Shown: positions 35,912 to 44,581, counted from the first letter of the stretch. The stretch: 64,000 nt of DNA from Bacteroides sp. (GCA_014802265.1 JAAVCP010000058.1:1-64000), one strand, 5' to 3'. Translations and numbers: made by a program. Notes: generated by a model not told the origin, from the letters alone.

Positions 35912-36631
35912 TTATTTATGGTTGAGGCAGGCGAGATAACGGTGGATAGTCTCCTCAATTCCGAGATAGAGGGCATCGGAGATAATCGCATGCCCTATGC
36001 TCACCTCATTAAGCAACGGTAGTTGCTCATGGAAATATGCAAGGTTACGCAGGTTGAGGTCATGCCCGGCATTTAGCCCTATGCCACATTTCTTTGCCTC
36101 TTCAGACGCAATTACAAATGGAGCTACTGCAGCTTCACGGTCAACCTCATAGTTGTCGGCGTATGGCTTTGTGTATAGTTCCACTCTTTTTGCTCCTATT
36201 TCGGCAGCTTTTCTCACCTGTTCAGGGTCAGCGTTTACAAATATGGAGCTTCTTATTCCCTCGGCAGAGAGGCGTGAGCAGATATCGCTTAGGAAGTCAG
36301 CGTTTGCAATCACGTCCCAGCCGGAGTTGGAAGTGATTTGCGAAGGTCCGTCAGGCACGAGTGTCACTTGCGCCGGATGCACGTCACACACCAGGCGCAT
36401 AAAATCTTCGGAGGGGTAACCCTCTATATTAAATTCTGTTGTCACCACCGGGCTGAGGGCATAGACATCAGCCCGGGTTATGTGTCTCTCGTCGGGACGG
36501 GGGTGTACGGTAATGCCCTGTGCGCCAAAACGCTCACAGTCAATGGCAAATTTCACTACGTCGGGCACATTCTCACCCCGTGCATTACGGAGAGTTGCCA
36601 CTTTGTTGATATTTACACTTAAGCGTGTCAT
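35912..36631 (-). CDS. pdxJ: Pyridoxine 5'-phosphate synthase PdxJ
   Basis: A 239-residue TIM-barrel enzyme that condenses 1-deoxyxylulose 5-phosphate with 3-amino-2-oxopropyl phosphate, making PNP in the DXP-dependent vitamin B6 pathway. The N-terminal [29 protein letters not shown] (catalytic His/Arg region), [22 protein letters not shown] and the closing [12 protein letters not shown] are all canonical PdxJ motifs. An in-frame Met at 36661 would add ten residues; ATG 36631 matches the family start. A promoter fit lies about 200 bases upstream (36828-36858), implying a long leader. Length is normal. Confidence 0.96.
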   Translation of the reverse strand: MTRLSVNINKVATLRNARGENVPDVVKFAIDCERFGAQGITVHPRPDERHITRADVYALSPVVTTEFNIEGYPSEDFMRLVCDVHPAQVTLVPDGPSQITSNSGWDVIANADFLSDICSRLSAEGIRSSIFVNADPEQVRKAAEIGAKRVELYTKPYADNYEVDREAAVAPFVIASEEAKKCGIGLNAGHDLNLRNLAYFHEQLPLLNEVSIGHAIISDALYLGIEETIHRYLACLNHK

Positions 36632-36710
36632 TATCAAAGATTTGTATTTTAAGATTTGCAAACTGAGACTATAAAAAGCAATAACGGTATTAAAATTTTA
36701 TGTGTCAATA

Positions 36711-36740
36711 TTGAATTTCGGCATAAAATTTGTAACTTTG
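36711..36740 (+). promoter_or_regulatory. Strong consensus promoter, plus strand
   Basis: TTG (36711-36713), 19 bases, TAACTTTG (36733-36740). The predicted start is near 36747, over 200 bases before the next gene at 36962. The fit suggests either a long leader or a separate small RNA. Confidence 0.65.
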
Positions 36741-36746
36741 ACCTTT

Positions 36747-36826
36747 GGACAGGCACTGCGGGTATAAATTTTTCGCAAGATAAGGACTCGCGGGGTGCCA
36801 ATTTAGGTTTTATTGCTTTTTTCTTT
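36747..36826 (+). ncRNA. Candidate small structured RNA or leader
   Basis: From the predicted start the RNA can fold GGCAC (36752-36756) with GTGCC (36795-36799), enclosing TGCG (36757-36760) with CGCA (36774-36777). A T-rich tail follows at 36807-36823. No protein-like reading frame is convincing. I do not recognise a known RNA family; TPP, SRP and 6S RNAs were considered and do not fit. Evidence is promoter plus simple fold only. Confidence 0.35.
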
Positions 36827-36827
36827 G

Positions 36828-36858
36828 CAAAAGTATAAAAAAAGGCTGTTAGGACAAA
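36828..36858 (-). promoter_or_regulatory. Promoter for pdxJ
   Basis: On the minus strand TTTG (36858-36855), 19 bases, TACTTTTG (36835-36828). The transcript would begin near 36821 and run antisense through the candidate RNA before reaching pdxJ at 36631. Confidence 0.6.
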
Positions 36859-36961
36859 GAAAAAATGGTGATAAGACGTTAAAATTATAAAATAAAGTTG
36901 ATAGTGGATAATTTCAGCTACTTTCAACCCTAAATAAAAACTAAAAAAAGGAGACACGGAT

Positions 36962-37471
36962 ATGACAGCAAGAGAAATCTTATCGCCCGGCAAGACGGTT
37001 GCCGAAAGAAACCCCCTCCGCATGGTGGAGGCAGACATGCCTTTGCTGGAGGTTTTACCGCGTCTTCTTGACACGCCGATGCGTGAGATAGGTGTAAGCG
37101 ACGGAGAGGTGTCGATAGGTGTAATCGACCAGGCATCGATGCTTGAGGGAATTGGAAAGATGATAGCGGCACGTGACGATTGCAGCACCATTACGGTGGA
37201 ATGTCGTCCGGAGGAATATAGCGCGAGTCTGCTTGCCCATGCGGTGGAAGACAGCGACGCACATCTTGTGGATCTTATAACGACTCCGCAAGAAGATGGT
37301 AAAATGCAGATTACCCTGCGTGTGCGCCACAGTGATCCCTCGGCGGCAGTGCGTAGCCTTGAAAGATATGAGTTTCATGTGGTCGATGCCCATGGCAATG
37401 AAGACGGCAGCCGCGATGCGGCAATAGCCGCTGAGCGTTTGTTGGCATTGCAGACCCTTCTTAATGTATAG
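36962..37471 (+). CDS. CBS-domain protein, adjacent to NAD kinase
   Basis: A 169-residue soluble protein. The N-terminal half reads like a CBS pair remnant (ADMPLLEVLPRLLDTPMREIGVSDGEVSIGVIDQASMLEGIGKM). The C-terminal half (STITVECRPEEYSASLLAHAVED, KMQITLRVRHSDPSAAVRSLERYEF) resembles an ACT-like regulatory fold. The same small protein is commonly placed between pdxJ and nadK in Bacteroidales. A role in sensing a nucleotide or amino acid for the neighbouring NAD kinase is an inference. The gene ends six bases before nadK, so the two are co-transcribed. Confidence 0.72.
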   Translation: MTAREILSPGKTVAERNPLRMVEADMPLLEVLPRLLDTPMREIGVSDGEVSIGVIDQASMLEGIGKMIAARDDCSTITVECRPEEYSASLLAHAVEDSDAHLVDLITTPQEDGKMQITLRVRHSDPSAAVRSLERYEFHVVDAHGNEDGSRDAAIAAERLLALQTLLNV

Positions 37472-37477
37472 AATGTC

Positions 37478-38362
37478 ATGGACGACCAACGCAATAATAA
37501 AGTAGCTATTTACGGAAGCCGTCGTCAGGATCCTTATTTCAGGGAGCTTGACGGGCTTTTTTCGTTTTTAGAAAGTAAGGGTTTCCGTGTGTATGTGCAT
37601 ACCAAGCTTGCCGGATATTTAGAGGAACATAGTGTAGATACCGGCTATGCCGTGCCTGTTGAGAAAATTCCGGCAGGCACCGGGCTGGTCATAAGTATAG
37701 GTGGTGACGGCACTTTCTTGCGTGCGGCTCGTTGGGTAGGTGAACGGGAGATACCCATACTGGGAGTTAATACCGGTCATCTCGGGTTCCTTTCCGGTTG
37801 TGGCATTAAGGAGGTCAATGAAATGATTGATTCCATCTGCGATGGAAATGTAGCTGTGGAGCGGCGCATGGTGTTGGGTGTGCATACCGGCGACCGGATA
37901 CGTGATTTTTGGCAATATGCTCTTAATGAAGTGGCTGTGTTGAAAGATGACAGTTCGTCGATGATTTCAGTGGAAACACGCATCAACGGTCATTATCTTG
38001 CTGATTACAGGGCAGACGGCATGATAGTTTCCACTCCTACGGGTAGCACTGCCTATAATATGTCGGCTGGCGGTCCGCTTATAGAGCCTACTATTGACTG
38101 CATGGTTATTTCACCTATTGCTCCCCACATGCTTACGTTGCGTCCGGTGGTAGTGGGTGGGGATTCGGAATTGGAACTTACCGTTGAAGGTCGTGCAGGG
38201 AGCTTCCGAATGAGTCTTGATGACCGTTCTTACCGTATTCCTATGGGTGGGAAGGTCACTATACGGCGTGCTCCGTTTTCCACTCTTTTACTGCGTAAAA
38301 AAGACAGCAATTTTGCCACGGTGCTACGCGACAAGTTGCTCTGGGGAGCAAATAGTATTTAA
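37478..38362 (+). CDS. nadK: NAD kinase
   Basis: A 294-residue ATP-NAD kinase that phosphorylates NAD to NADP in the cytosol. The signature GGDGTFLRAAR is near residue 74, followed by GVNTGHLGFL, the ALNEVAVLKD motif (NE/D), and STPTGSTAYNMSAGGPLI, which lines the NAD site. The C-terminal ISPIAPHMLTLRPVV and MSLDDRSY segments complete the fold. The length is typical of Bacteroidetes NadK. Start ATG is six bases after the CBS gene, and a GC-rich terminator follows immediately after the stop. Confidence 0.97.
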   Translation: MDDQRNNKVAIYGSRRQDPYFRELDGLFSFLESKGFRVYVHTKLAGYLEEHSVDTGYAVPVEKIPAGTGLVISIGGDGTFLRAARWVGEREIPILGVNTGHLGFLSGCGIKEVNEMIDSICDGNVAVERRMVLGVHTGDRIRDFWQYALNEVAVLKDDSSSMISVETRINGHYLADYRADGMIVSTPTGSTAYNMSAGGPLIEPTIDCMVISPIAPHMLTLRPVVVGGDSELELTVEGRAGSFRMSLDDRSYRIPMGGKVTIRRAPFSTLLLRKKDSNFATVLRDKLLWGANSI

Positions 38363-38365
38363 AAA

Positions 38366-38394
38366 AAGCCGCGCTCTTTCAAAGGGCGCGGCTT
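38366..38394. terminator. Bidirectional terminator after nadK
   Basis: AAGCCGCGC (38366-38374) pairs with GCGCGGCTT (38386-38394), with a G-U and further pairs extending inward. Seven A's precede it and act as the T run for the convergent secG transcript. Confidence 0.85.
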
Positions 38395-38420
38395 ATAATG
38401 TTGTGGAGTAATGTGCTGGA

Positions 38421-38744
38421 TTATTTTGAAGCTGGTACCTGATTTGCCGGAACATTGGCAGGAGCGGGAGCAGGAGCAGAAGTGGGAGCCACAGTCGGCT
38501 TGATTGAAGAGACATTCATCGGGGTCTTGATGGCAAAAGAAGCAAGAATGCTCACCACGCAGATGAAGATGGCGAGGCTCCAGGTTGCCTTCTCGATGAA
38601 GTCAGTGGTCTTACGGTAGCCGAGATACTGGTTGCCTTGAGAATAGTCGGAGGCAAGACCTCCACCTTTTGATTTCTGAATAAGCACTGCACCGATGAGG
38701 AGCAGACATGCAATCACGATGAGAATGATGAGAAAGATGTACAT
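38421..38744 (-). CDS. secG: Preprotein translocase subunit SecG
   Basis: A 107-residue inner-membrane component of SecYEG. Two membrane helices are visible: residues ~2-21 (YIFLIILIVIACLLLIGAVL) and ~53-72 (WSLAIFICVVSILASFAI). Between them lies the conserved cytoplasmic loop QKSKGGGLASDYSQGNQYLG. The C-terminal tail is Pro/Ala-rich (APTSAPAPAPANVPANQ), seen in Bacteroidales SecG. It is the last of a run of minus-strand genes from the sigma54 regulator through lptE. Confidence 0.93.
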   Translation of the reverse strand: MYIFLIILIVIACLLLIGAVLIQKSKGGGLASDYSQGNQYLGYRKTTDFIEKATWSLAIFICVVSILASFAIKTPMNVSSIKPTVAPTSAPAPAPANVPANQVPASK

Positions 38745-38763
38745 TTTTTGGTTTAGTTATCCT

Positions 38764-39249
38764 TTACTTATTGTTTTGTTTTGACTTGTTGAGGATAAGT
38801 TTCCTCAAGAATCGAATTTGGTCTGCAAAGTAAATACTTTTTTTCGGATTATTCAAACTTTGCTGCATAATAATTTCCAAAGCCCCCTCATAGTCGTGTT
38901 TTTTAATCAATAATTGTGCATCCGCCATGGTTTTGGGTACCTCTTTAGGGGGTTCCGGCTCCGGAATTTCCATTATGGCTTGCGACACGGGCAACCCTTC
39001 TTTCCCGAAGTGGGTCAGGAAAGAATCAATGGTGTCGGAGGTGGAAAGTTGCGCCTTAGTCATGTCTGGATAAAAGTTGGCGAACTCTGCCGGATCTATG
39101 CCGAGGATAAGCCTTAGCGACCGTATGTCGCCGACATTTGCGGCGATCCTGCGGCGGGCGCGGGTGACTTCCTCTTCGTTGGCACAGGTCCCTTCCTTCA
39201 GTGCAATCACGTCAGGATATATATAATAGGGATATTTATTTGAAACCAT
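38764..39249 (-). CDS. Small protein of unknown function in the lptE-secG operon
   Basis: A 161-residue soluble protein I do not recognise as a named family. Residues ~20-75 are helical with an arginine-rich patch (EEEVTRARRRIAANVGDI). A Pro/Glu linker (EIPEPEPPKEVPKT) follows, then a ~50-residue C-terminal TPR-like hairpin (MADAQLLIKKHDYEGALEII, SIYFADQIRFLRKLI). It lies between lptE and secG with short gaps and keeps its order in related genomes, as far as I recall. A helper in envelope biogenesis is possible but unproven. Confidence 0.65.
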   Translation of the reverse strand: MVSNKYPYYIYPDVIALKEGTCANEEEVTRARRRIAANVGDIRSLRLILGIDPAEFANFYPDMTKAQLSTSDTIDSFLTHFGKEGLPVSQAIMEIPEPEPPKEVPKTMADAQLLIKKHDYEGALEIIMQQSLNNPKKSIYFADQIRFLRKLILNKSKQNNK

Positions 39250-39270
39250 AATATCTGTATCAATTAGTAA

Positions 39271-39795
39271 TTACCAGTTGCCAAGGGTAGCATTAAAGAT
39301 GAGGTCTACCAGCTCCTCACAGATCTCTTTGCAGAGATCATCTTGCACGTCGATTAGCATCAATGAACTTGAGAACTGGCGGTAAGCTGAGAAAGACTGG
39401 TCAAGATCATTTGCGGGGTTCTTTGTGTCAGTGTATTTCACTCTTACCGTTATGGTCAGTCGTGTCTCCGTTGCGTATGCATCGGTTCCGACAGCCTGTG
39501 GGGAGAGTGAGTAGCCTGTTATCTCCCCGCTCATCTCCAGGTCGGCGTTGCCGTCAATTTCCTGCAGGCGTGTCTGACGGGTTATGTTGTCCATAAGCTC
39601 GTTTTCAAACGTCTGTTGTAATGGAGGATATACGAGGGCAGCACGTATGGGGAACTCTGAGATATTGATAGTCTTGTAGATATCGTAGTTGATCGCTGAC
39701 CCGTTGAGTTTGTATGAGGGAATGCAGCCGGTCAGCAGACTGACCGTAAGCAGCATAAATACGCAACGGCAGATATAAGAAAGAATGCGTGTCAT
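39271..39795 (-). CDS. lptE: LptE-family outer-membrane lipoprotein
   Basis: A 174-residue lipoprotein. The signal peptide with lipobox LLTGC (Cys near residue 24) places it on the outer membrane. The mature part (YKLNGSAINYDIYKTINISE, followed by NADLEMSGEITGYSLSPQA) is typical of the LptE family of Bacteroidetes, which plugs the LptD barrel during LPS export. The start ATGA overlaps the stop of the sigma54 activator gene by 4 bases (39792-39795), so translation is coupled. The role is by family; sequence conservation with proteobacterial LptE is low. Confidence 0.82.
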   Translation of the reverse strand: MTRILSYICRCVFMLLTVSLLTGCIPSYKLNGSAINYDIYKTINISEFPIRAALVYPPLQQTFENELMDNITRQTRLQEIDGNADLEMSGEITGYSLSPQAVGTDAYATETRLTITVRVKYTDTKNPANDLDQSFSAYRQFSSSLMLIDVQDDLCKEICEELVDLIFNATLGNW

Positions 39796-41015
39796 GATTC
39801 TGAGTTTTCAGCAGTCGTTCCCTCTGAAAGGTCGAGCCCATATTCATGGATCTTGCGATAGAGGGTTCGCTGGGATATATTTAACTGTTCGGCTGCCTTC
39901 TTCTTGTTACCGTTGTTTCTACGCAGAGCTGCTGCCACCGCATCGCGCTCGGAGTCTTCGAGGGTGGGTACTGCCACTACATCTTCAATATCAGAGTCGT
40001 CAGCGCGTGTGGAAGTAAAATCCACCGGAGGCACATATTGTGCTTCGGGTTCATATTTGATTAATGACTGGGCGGCAGTGTGTTTGTCGTGGAGAGGATT
40101 TTTCCCATCTATGCGCGCACGCAGTTCGGCTATGTCGTTTCGCATGGCGTAGACAAGTTGCCAAAGCATCTCACGCTCATTTTCGTAACTTTTCTCAGCA
40201 GGCTTAGTCATCAGGGAGGAAGCCCCGGAATAGTCAAGCGGGAGAGCTTCAATAAGAGTACGACGGTTCACTTCTGTCCCTGCGTCAAAGAGAGCGAGTT
40301 GCTCCACAATGTTTTTAAGTTGCCTTACGTTGCCGGGCCAGCGATATAGAAGCATGGCTCTTTTGGCATCTTCTGAAAAGGTAATTGGGGCTGTGAGATA
40401 TTTCTCGGAGAAATCAGAGGCAAACTTACGTGCAAGCAGCTCTATGTCATCACCCCGGTCATGCAGAGAAGGCACATTTATCACCACCGTAGAGAGGCGG
40501 TAATACAGGTCTTCGCGAAATTTACCTTTCTCAACAGCTTTAAGAAGATTTACGTTGGTGGCAGCCACGACTCTGATGTCAGTCTTCTGCACGATTGAGG
40601 AGCCGACTTTCAGAAACTCTCCTGTCTCAAGCACACGCAGCAGGCGTGCCTGTGTGGTGAGTGGGAGCTCAGCCACTTCGTCAAGAAATATCGTGCCTCC
40701 GTCAGCCTCTTCAAAATAACCTTTTCGGGAACTGATTGCCCCGGTGAAAGAGCCTTTCTCATGCCCGAACAGCTCGCTGTCGATTGTGCCTTCGGGGATT
40801 GCCCCACAGTTTACGGCTATATATTTTTTATGCTTCCTTGCTCCGTAAGCATGGATAATCTTCGGGAAAAACTCTTTTCCGCTGCCGCTTTCGCCTGTGA
40901 CGAGCACTGAGAGGTCGATGGGTGCTACTTTCACCGCCCGCTCAATTGCGGCGATGAGGGCAGGGGAGTTGCCTATTATTGAAAAACGTTGCTTTACTTT
41001 TGTTATATCGTCCAT
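39792..41015 (-). CDS. Sigma-54-dependent transcriptional activator, no receiver domain
   Basis: A 407-residue AAA+ enhancer-binding protein. There is no N-terminal sensor domain; the AAA+ module starts almost at once ([17 protein letters not shown]). Walker A is GESGSGKE, the sigma54-contact loop reads GSFTGA rather than GAFTGA, Walker B is [12 protein letters not shown], and the arginine-finger region REDLYYRL is present. The C-terminal Fis-type HTH is [34 protein letters not shown]. An activator without a receiver implies regulation by a separate partner or by abundance. It is coupled to lptE by a 4-base overlap. Confidence 0.93.
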   Translation of the reverse strand: MDDITKVKQRFSIIGNSPALIAAIERAVKVAPIDLSVLVTGESGSGKEFFPKIIHAYGARKHKKYIAVNCGAIPEGTIDSELFGHEKGSFTGAISSRKGYFEEADGGTIFLDEVAELPLTTQARLLRVLETGEFLKVGSSIVQKTDIRVVAATNVNLLKAVEKGKFREDLYYRLSTVVINVPSLHDRGDDIELLARKFASDFSEKYLTAPITFSEDAKRAMLLYRWPGNVRQLKNIVEQLALFDAGTEVNRRTLIEALPLDYSGASSLMTKPAEKSYENEREMLWQLVYAMRNDIAELRARIDGKNPLHDKHTAAQSLIKYEPEAQYVPPVDFTSTRADDSDIEDVVAVPTLEDSERDAVAAALRRNNGNKKKAAEQLNISQRTLYRKIHEYGLDLSEGTTAENSES

Positions 41016-41029
41016 TTTAGTGATAAAAG

Positions 41030-41095
41030 ATAAGTGATTAAAGATTAAAGATAAAAGATGGATTAATCATTGATCTTTTATCATTAATCATTATC
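41030..41095. repeat. AT-rich intergenic repeats with a short stem
   Basis: GATAAAAGAT (41050-41059) pairs with ATCTTTTATC (41073-41082). ATTAAAGAT and ATTAATCATT recur in both directions. The repeats run into the 3' end of the acyltransferase gene. Similar strings occur at 63401-63490. Confidence 0.55.
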
Positions 41096-41929
41096 TCTAA
41101 GTTTATATGTCTCACGGCGGAGAAACTCTCCGAGTGATTCCAGGGAGTCATATTTGTTTTGTTCCTCTACAGGGATTGGATGCCCGACAGATATGTGCAC
41201 CTCTCTGTTACGGGCACGGAAAATCTCCTTCGGCAGACGCAGTGTGCGAAGTCGCCAGTCAATCACGCCGAGTATATTAAAGAAAGTTGAGTTATGACCA
41301 TGAAAGAAAATCGGAATGACGGGCACTTGCAACTGCTTGATAAGCCTGATTATGGTTGGTTGCCAGGGGAGATCTTCGATGCGGAGTGATTTGTTTAGTT
41401 TTGATATTGCTCCTGCCGGGAAGAATCCGAGTGGATGCCCGTCTTTTACGTGCTTCATGGCAGCGCGTATTCCTTGCATTGTGATTTTCTTTTTCTCAGG
41501 ATCATCGCTCTTAAGAGGGTCAACGGCGATGAAGTTAGGGCGCATTGCCTGTATATGATTGAGAATCAAGTTGACCATTACTTTATAGTCTTCGCGGAAA
41601 GTGCCTACGAGGTGCAGGAGTATTATTCCGTCATAGCTGCCGAATGGGTGGTTGCTGACAGTAATGAAGGGACCCTCCTTAAATCCGGCGAGTGCCTCGA
41701 TATTGTCAATGCGGAGTTTAAACTTAAATTCTTCATCGACAAGACGGTGGGCAAACTCTATGCCCGGAGTATCGCAATATGTGCTGTGCACCCTGTTTAC
41801 CTCATCAATATAGAGGAGGTGCATCACCCGTTCCACGAGTTTTTTGTGTCCGTCGAGAGCGGGCACCATCTGTCGAATGTCGTCGTAGTTTAATACATCG
41901 GGACGTATCCCGTTATTATTATTTTCCAT
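41084..41929 (-). CDS. Lysophospholipid/hemolysin-type acyltransferase (PlsC-like)
   Basis: A 281-residue acyltransferase of the 1-acylglycerol-3-phosphate acyltransferase superfamily. The catalytic block reads SNHPFGSYDGI. The His-Asp spacing is five residues (H-x5-D), the form found in the hemolysin/OlsF-like branch rather than the classical H-x4-D. A second block is FFPAGAISKLNKSLR and a third VPVIPIFFHGHNS. Members acylate lysophospholipids, or ornithine and glycine lipids in Bacteroidetes. No membrane helix is obvious. It precedes the sigma54 gene on the same strand with a 68-base gap filled by AT-rich repeats. Confidence 0.85.
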   Translation of the reverse strand: MENNNNGIRPDVLNYDDIRQMVPALDGHKKLVERVMHLLYIDEVNRVHSTYCDTPGIEFAHRLVDEEFKFKLRIDNIEALAGFKEGPFITVSNHPFGSYDGIILLHLVGTFREDYKVMVNLILNHIQAMRPNFIAVDPLKSDDPEKKKITMQGIRAAMKHVKDGHPLGFFPAGAISKLNKSLRIEDLPWQPTIIRLIKQLQVPVIPIFFHGHNSTFFNILGVIDWRLRTLRLPKEIFRARNREVHISVGHPIPVEEQNKYDSLESLGEFLRRETYKLRDND

Positions 41930-42274
41930 AATTTACAGAGGGTCTCGATTTAAGCTATGTGCCTTTTCCGCACAGCGAGGGCAGTAGCATTTTCCATTTC
42001 AGCACAAAGGTAGTAAAAATACCCTTATAAAAATACGAATCTTGTAAAAATGTGTGAATTCTTGTATTTAAGGGGTAATTTTGCAGTCGTGTAGGTGTAT
42101 TAGGATAGCTATATAAAAGTAATTAATCATAGAGTTAATTTTTAAGGCTACTTTGTTGTCTTCCAAACTATAATAACTTAGGGAGTGGAAGATTTTGGTT
42201 AAGAGATTGATTGGTCAATGAACCAAACGTACCTATAAAACGTTGTAACAACTAAATTCAAATTCTTTTTATTT
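41930..42274. other. Divergent intergenic region, acyltransferase / rubrerythrin
   Basis: 345 AT-rich bases without a gene. On the minus strand TACCTTTG (42012 to 42005) is a plausible -7 box for the acyltransferase, but no -33 was found. On the plus strand TAATTTTG (42076-42083) also fits a -7 without a -33. TTTGGTT (42194-42200) and AACCAAA (42221-42227) form an inverted pair ahead of rubrerythrin that could be an operator. Confidence 0.45.
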
Positions 42275-42856
42275 ATGGAGACAAAATCTATTAAAGGTAG
42301 TCGTACCGAACACAATTTGTTGGCATCTTTTGCCGGTGAAAGCCAGGCTCGTAACCGCTATACTCTGTTTGCTGAGAAAGCAAAGGAGGAAGGATATGAG
42401 CAGATAGCCGCTATTTTCTTGGAAACAGCCCAGCAGGAACTTGCACACGCCAAGACATTTTTCTCTCTGCTTGAAGGCGGTTCGGTGGAAATCACAGCTT
42501 CCTATCCGGCAGGGGTAGTAGCCGACACCCTTACCAATCTGGAGGAGGCAGCAAATGGCGAACTCGAGGAATGGAGTGACCTGTATTCAAATTTCGCAAA
42601 GATTGCCGATGAAGAAGGTTTCCCAAAAATAGCTGCTATATATCGCATGATAACAGGTGTGGAGAAAATGCACGAAGAGCGTTACCGTAAGCTCCACGCT
42701 CACTTGGCTGAGGAAAAGACATTCAGCTCCGATGAACCGGAGCGTTGGTACTGCATCAACTGCGGCTATACTGTCGACTCCAAGAATGCACCCAAACGCT
42801 GTCCGGTATGTGGTAAAGAACAGGGATGGTTTGAGCGTTTCCCTGACAATTATTGA
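42275..42856 (+). CDS. rbr: Rubrerythrin
   Basis: A 193-residue peroxide-scavenging protein of anaerobes. The N-terminal ferritin-like four-helix domain carries the diiron-binding glutamates in FAGESQARNRY, ETAQQELAHA and EKMHEERY. The C-terminal rubredoxin-like domain holds Fe(Cys)4 in CINCGYTVDSKNAPKRCPVCGKEQ (split here: CINCGY and RCPVCGK). It reduces H2O2 to water in the cytosol using electrons from rubredoxin or NADH-dependent partners, giving oxidative-stress resistance. Its length is standard. It is a single gene with its own terminator. Confidence 0.97.
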   Translation: METKSIKGSRTEHNLLASFAGESQARNRYTLFAEKAKEEGYEQIAAIFLETAQQELAHAKTFFSLLEGGSVEITASYPAGVVADTLTNLEEAANGELEEWSDLYSNFAKIADEEGFPKIAAIYRMITGVEKMHEERYRKLHAHLAEEKTFSSDEPERWYCINCGYTVDSKNAPKRCPVCGKEQGWFERFPDNY

Positions 42857-42895
42857 ATCAATGTGTCTGTAATTTAAAAACAGACTAAATTATAG

Positions 42896-42932
42896 AAAGC
42901 GATTATCCTGCATAATTTAGGATAATCGCTTT
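42896..42932. terminator. Terminator between rubrerythrin and MFS genes
   Basis: AAAGCGATTATCCT (42896-42909) pairs exactly with AGGATAATCGCTTT (42919-42932) around a 9-base loop, followed by T's. It separates convergent transcripts and can serve both. Confidence 0.85.
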
Positions 42933-42967
42933 TCATTATAGTAGGGTGGGTATGACTCCTAAGTTGA

Positions 42968-44173
42968 TCAGATAGATTTTTGTTTCCGACGTATACAAAC
43001 GATTGACAAACCGAGGCAGACAACGGAGCATATAATGATAAGAACCGATGATGTTATGAGAATGTTGCCAAAGCCAACTAATGGAGAGACAATGCCTCCG
43101 AAAAGAAATCCTACAGCACCGAATATGGCAGATGCCGACCCGGGGTATCGTTTGCCTTCATTCATTGAAAGGGTAGTGGAGGAAGAAAATACCAATCCGA
43201 GCCCAAGCACCATCAGGAACATCATTCCCTCATAGCCGATGAACTTACCCCAAATTATGCTACTTATAAGTTGAATCAAGCTGCCTACTGTCATGATAGC
43301 TGATCCGACAAGGGCAGCTTTTTCAAGTGACTTGAACTTGACTGCGAGTGCTGAACCCGCACCGATGCCTATTGCATTAAGTCCGAAGATAAGTGAGAAA
43401 ATTAATTCTGAATACTTGAAATGGTCTTGTATAATGAAGGATGCTGAAGATATGTAAGAGAAAAGCACGCCATTGGCAAAACCTGACAATAAGACATATA
43501 TCACAAAATATTTAATTTTAAAAAGTCCGGTGAAGCTTTTTATTAGAGGTTTCAGTCCCTCAGACAGCCTGTTTTCCTCCGGCAATGATTCCTTAAATCG
43601 TAAGGAGCATATTATGAGGATTATGCCTATTCCTAATAATATCCAGAATATTCCTTTCCAACCGATTGATTCTGCTACAAGTCCGCCTATGACTGGTGCT
43701 GACACTGGTGCCACACCATTTATTGCCCCTATAAGAGCCATTGCTTTGGCAAGCTCCCGACCTGAGAAACTGTCTGTGGCTACTGATCTTGAAAGGACAA
43801 TAGCCCCTGCACCACCTAACCCTTGTATGAAACGGCAGATGTTGAAAAATGTGATAGATGGGGAAAATATTATAGCCACAGTTGCAATGGCAAACAGTGA
43901 AAGGGTTGATAGCATTACCGGCTTACGCCCGAAGCGGTCGCTTATCGGTCCGAATATTACTTGCCCCACTGCAAGCCCAAACATACTCATTGTAAGTCCT
44001 AACTGAACCATAGTGGCATTGGTATGAAAAATCTTGGTCATCGAGGGCAATGTGGGCAGGTACATATCGGTGATAAAGGGTCCGAAGCCACACAGTAAAC
44101 CTAAAAGCACGAGTAGGAATATATAATATTTCTTACTTATGATTGGCATGTTATCATTGTCTGAGCCTTTCAT
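42968..44173 (-). CDS. MFS transporter, Bcr/CflA drug-resistance family
   Basis: A 401-residue inner-membrane transporter with twelve predicted helices. The loop 2-3 motif is GPISDRFGRKPVM, the major-facilitator signature. The preceding FGPFITDMYLPTLPSM segment and the RFIQGLGGAGAIVLSRSVATD motif in helix 4-5 are characteristic of the Bcr/CflA (bicyclomycin/chloramphenicol) subfamily. It probably exports small toxic compounds by proton antiport. ATG 44149 (MPIISKKYY) is an alternative start. The gene stands alone just outside the toxin/immunity island and is probably chromosomal backbone. Confidence 0.92.
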   Translation of the reverse strand: MKGSDNDNMPIISKKYYIFLLVLLGLLCGFGPFITDMYLPTLPSMTKIFHTNATMVQLGLTMSMFGLAVGQVIFGPISDRFGRKPVMLSTLSLFAIATVAIIFSPSITFFNICRFIQGLGGAGAIVLSRSVATDSFSGRELAKAMALIGAINGVAPVSAPVIGGLVAESIGWKGIFWILLGIGIILIICSLRFKESLPEENRLSEGLKPLIKSFTGLFKIKYFVIYVLLSGFANGVLFSYISSASFIIQDHFKYSELIFSLIFGLNAIGIGAGSALAVKFKSLEKAALVGSAIMTVGSLIQLISSIIWGKFIGYEGMMFLMVLGLGLVFSSSTTLSMNEGKRYPGSASAIFGAVGFLFGGIVSPLVGFGNILITSSVLIIICSVVCLGLSIVCIRRKQKSI

Positions 44174-44363
44174 TTGTTATCAATTTAAGTTATATTTTTT
44201 AATTGTATATTCGTATATAAATCAAACAATTAAGATATTTATTTTGTTGACTAAGCGTATCAATGTTTTGTTAAAAGAACGTATCATTAATTCCCAATAT
44301 ACTAAATTCAGAATCTAATAAAGCTTTATTTTATAAATAATTTAGTTTTTAGATCCTAAAATT

Positions 44364-44394
44364 TGCATATGTCAAATAAAAGTATTACCTTGCG
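44364..44394 (+). promoter_or_regulatory. Promoter-like pair at the left edge of the toxin/immunity island
   Basis: TTTG (44364-44367), 20 bases, TACCTTG (44388-44394), one base short of the -7 consensus, followed by GCGCCGCAAATATG. It could be the surviving promoter of a lost Rhs-type gene and now drives the paralogue array. The remaining bases from 44174 to 44363 are AT-rich and hold nothing recognisable. Confidence 0.45.
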
Positions 44395-44581
44395 CCGCAA
44401 ATATGAATGAGATATATTTTTTAGCATCTGAATATTAATCGGCTATAAAATCTATTACCATATTTTATATAATCTGACATTATCAGTATAACCTAACTAA
44501 CACCTGTTTTACCATGAGAACAAATTTATTTTTACATCCAAGTTGTCTTATGACAAGGAAATCATATTGAGAGCATAAGCA

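Noticed and set aside
36785..36800. ACTCGCGGGGTGCC string resembling the opening of a TPP riboswitch
   Set aside because: The required CTGAGA and ACCTGA segments do not follow on either strand, and no thiamine gene is adjacent.
36656..36838. A 60-codon plus-strand reading frame in the pdxJ/CBS gap
   Set aside because: It has no ribosome-binding context, an odd composition and overlaps two promoters and the candidate RNA.
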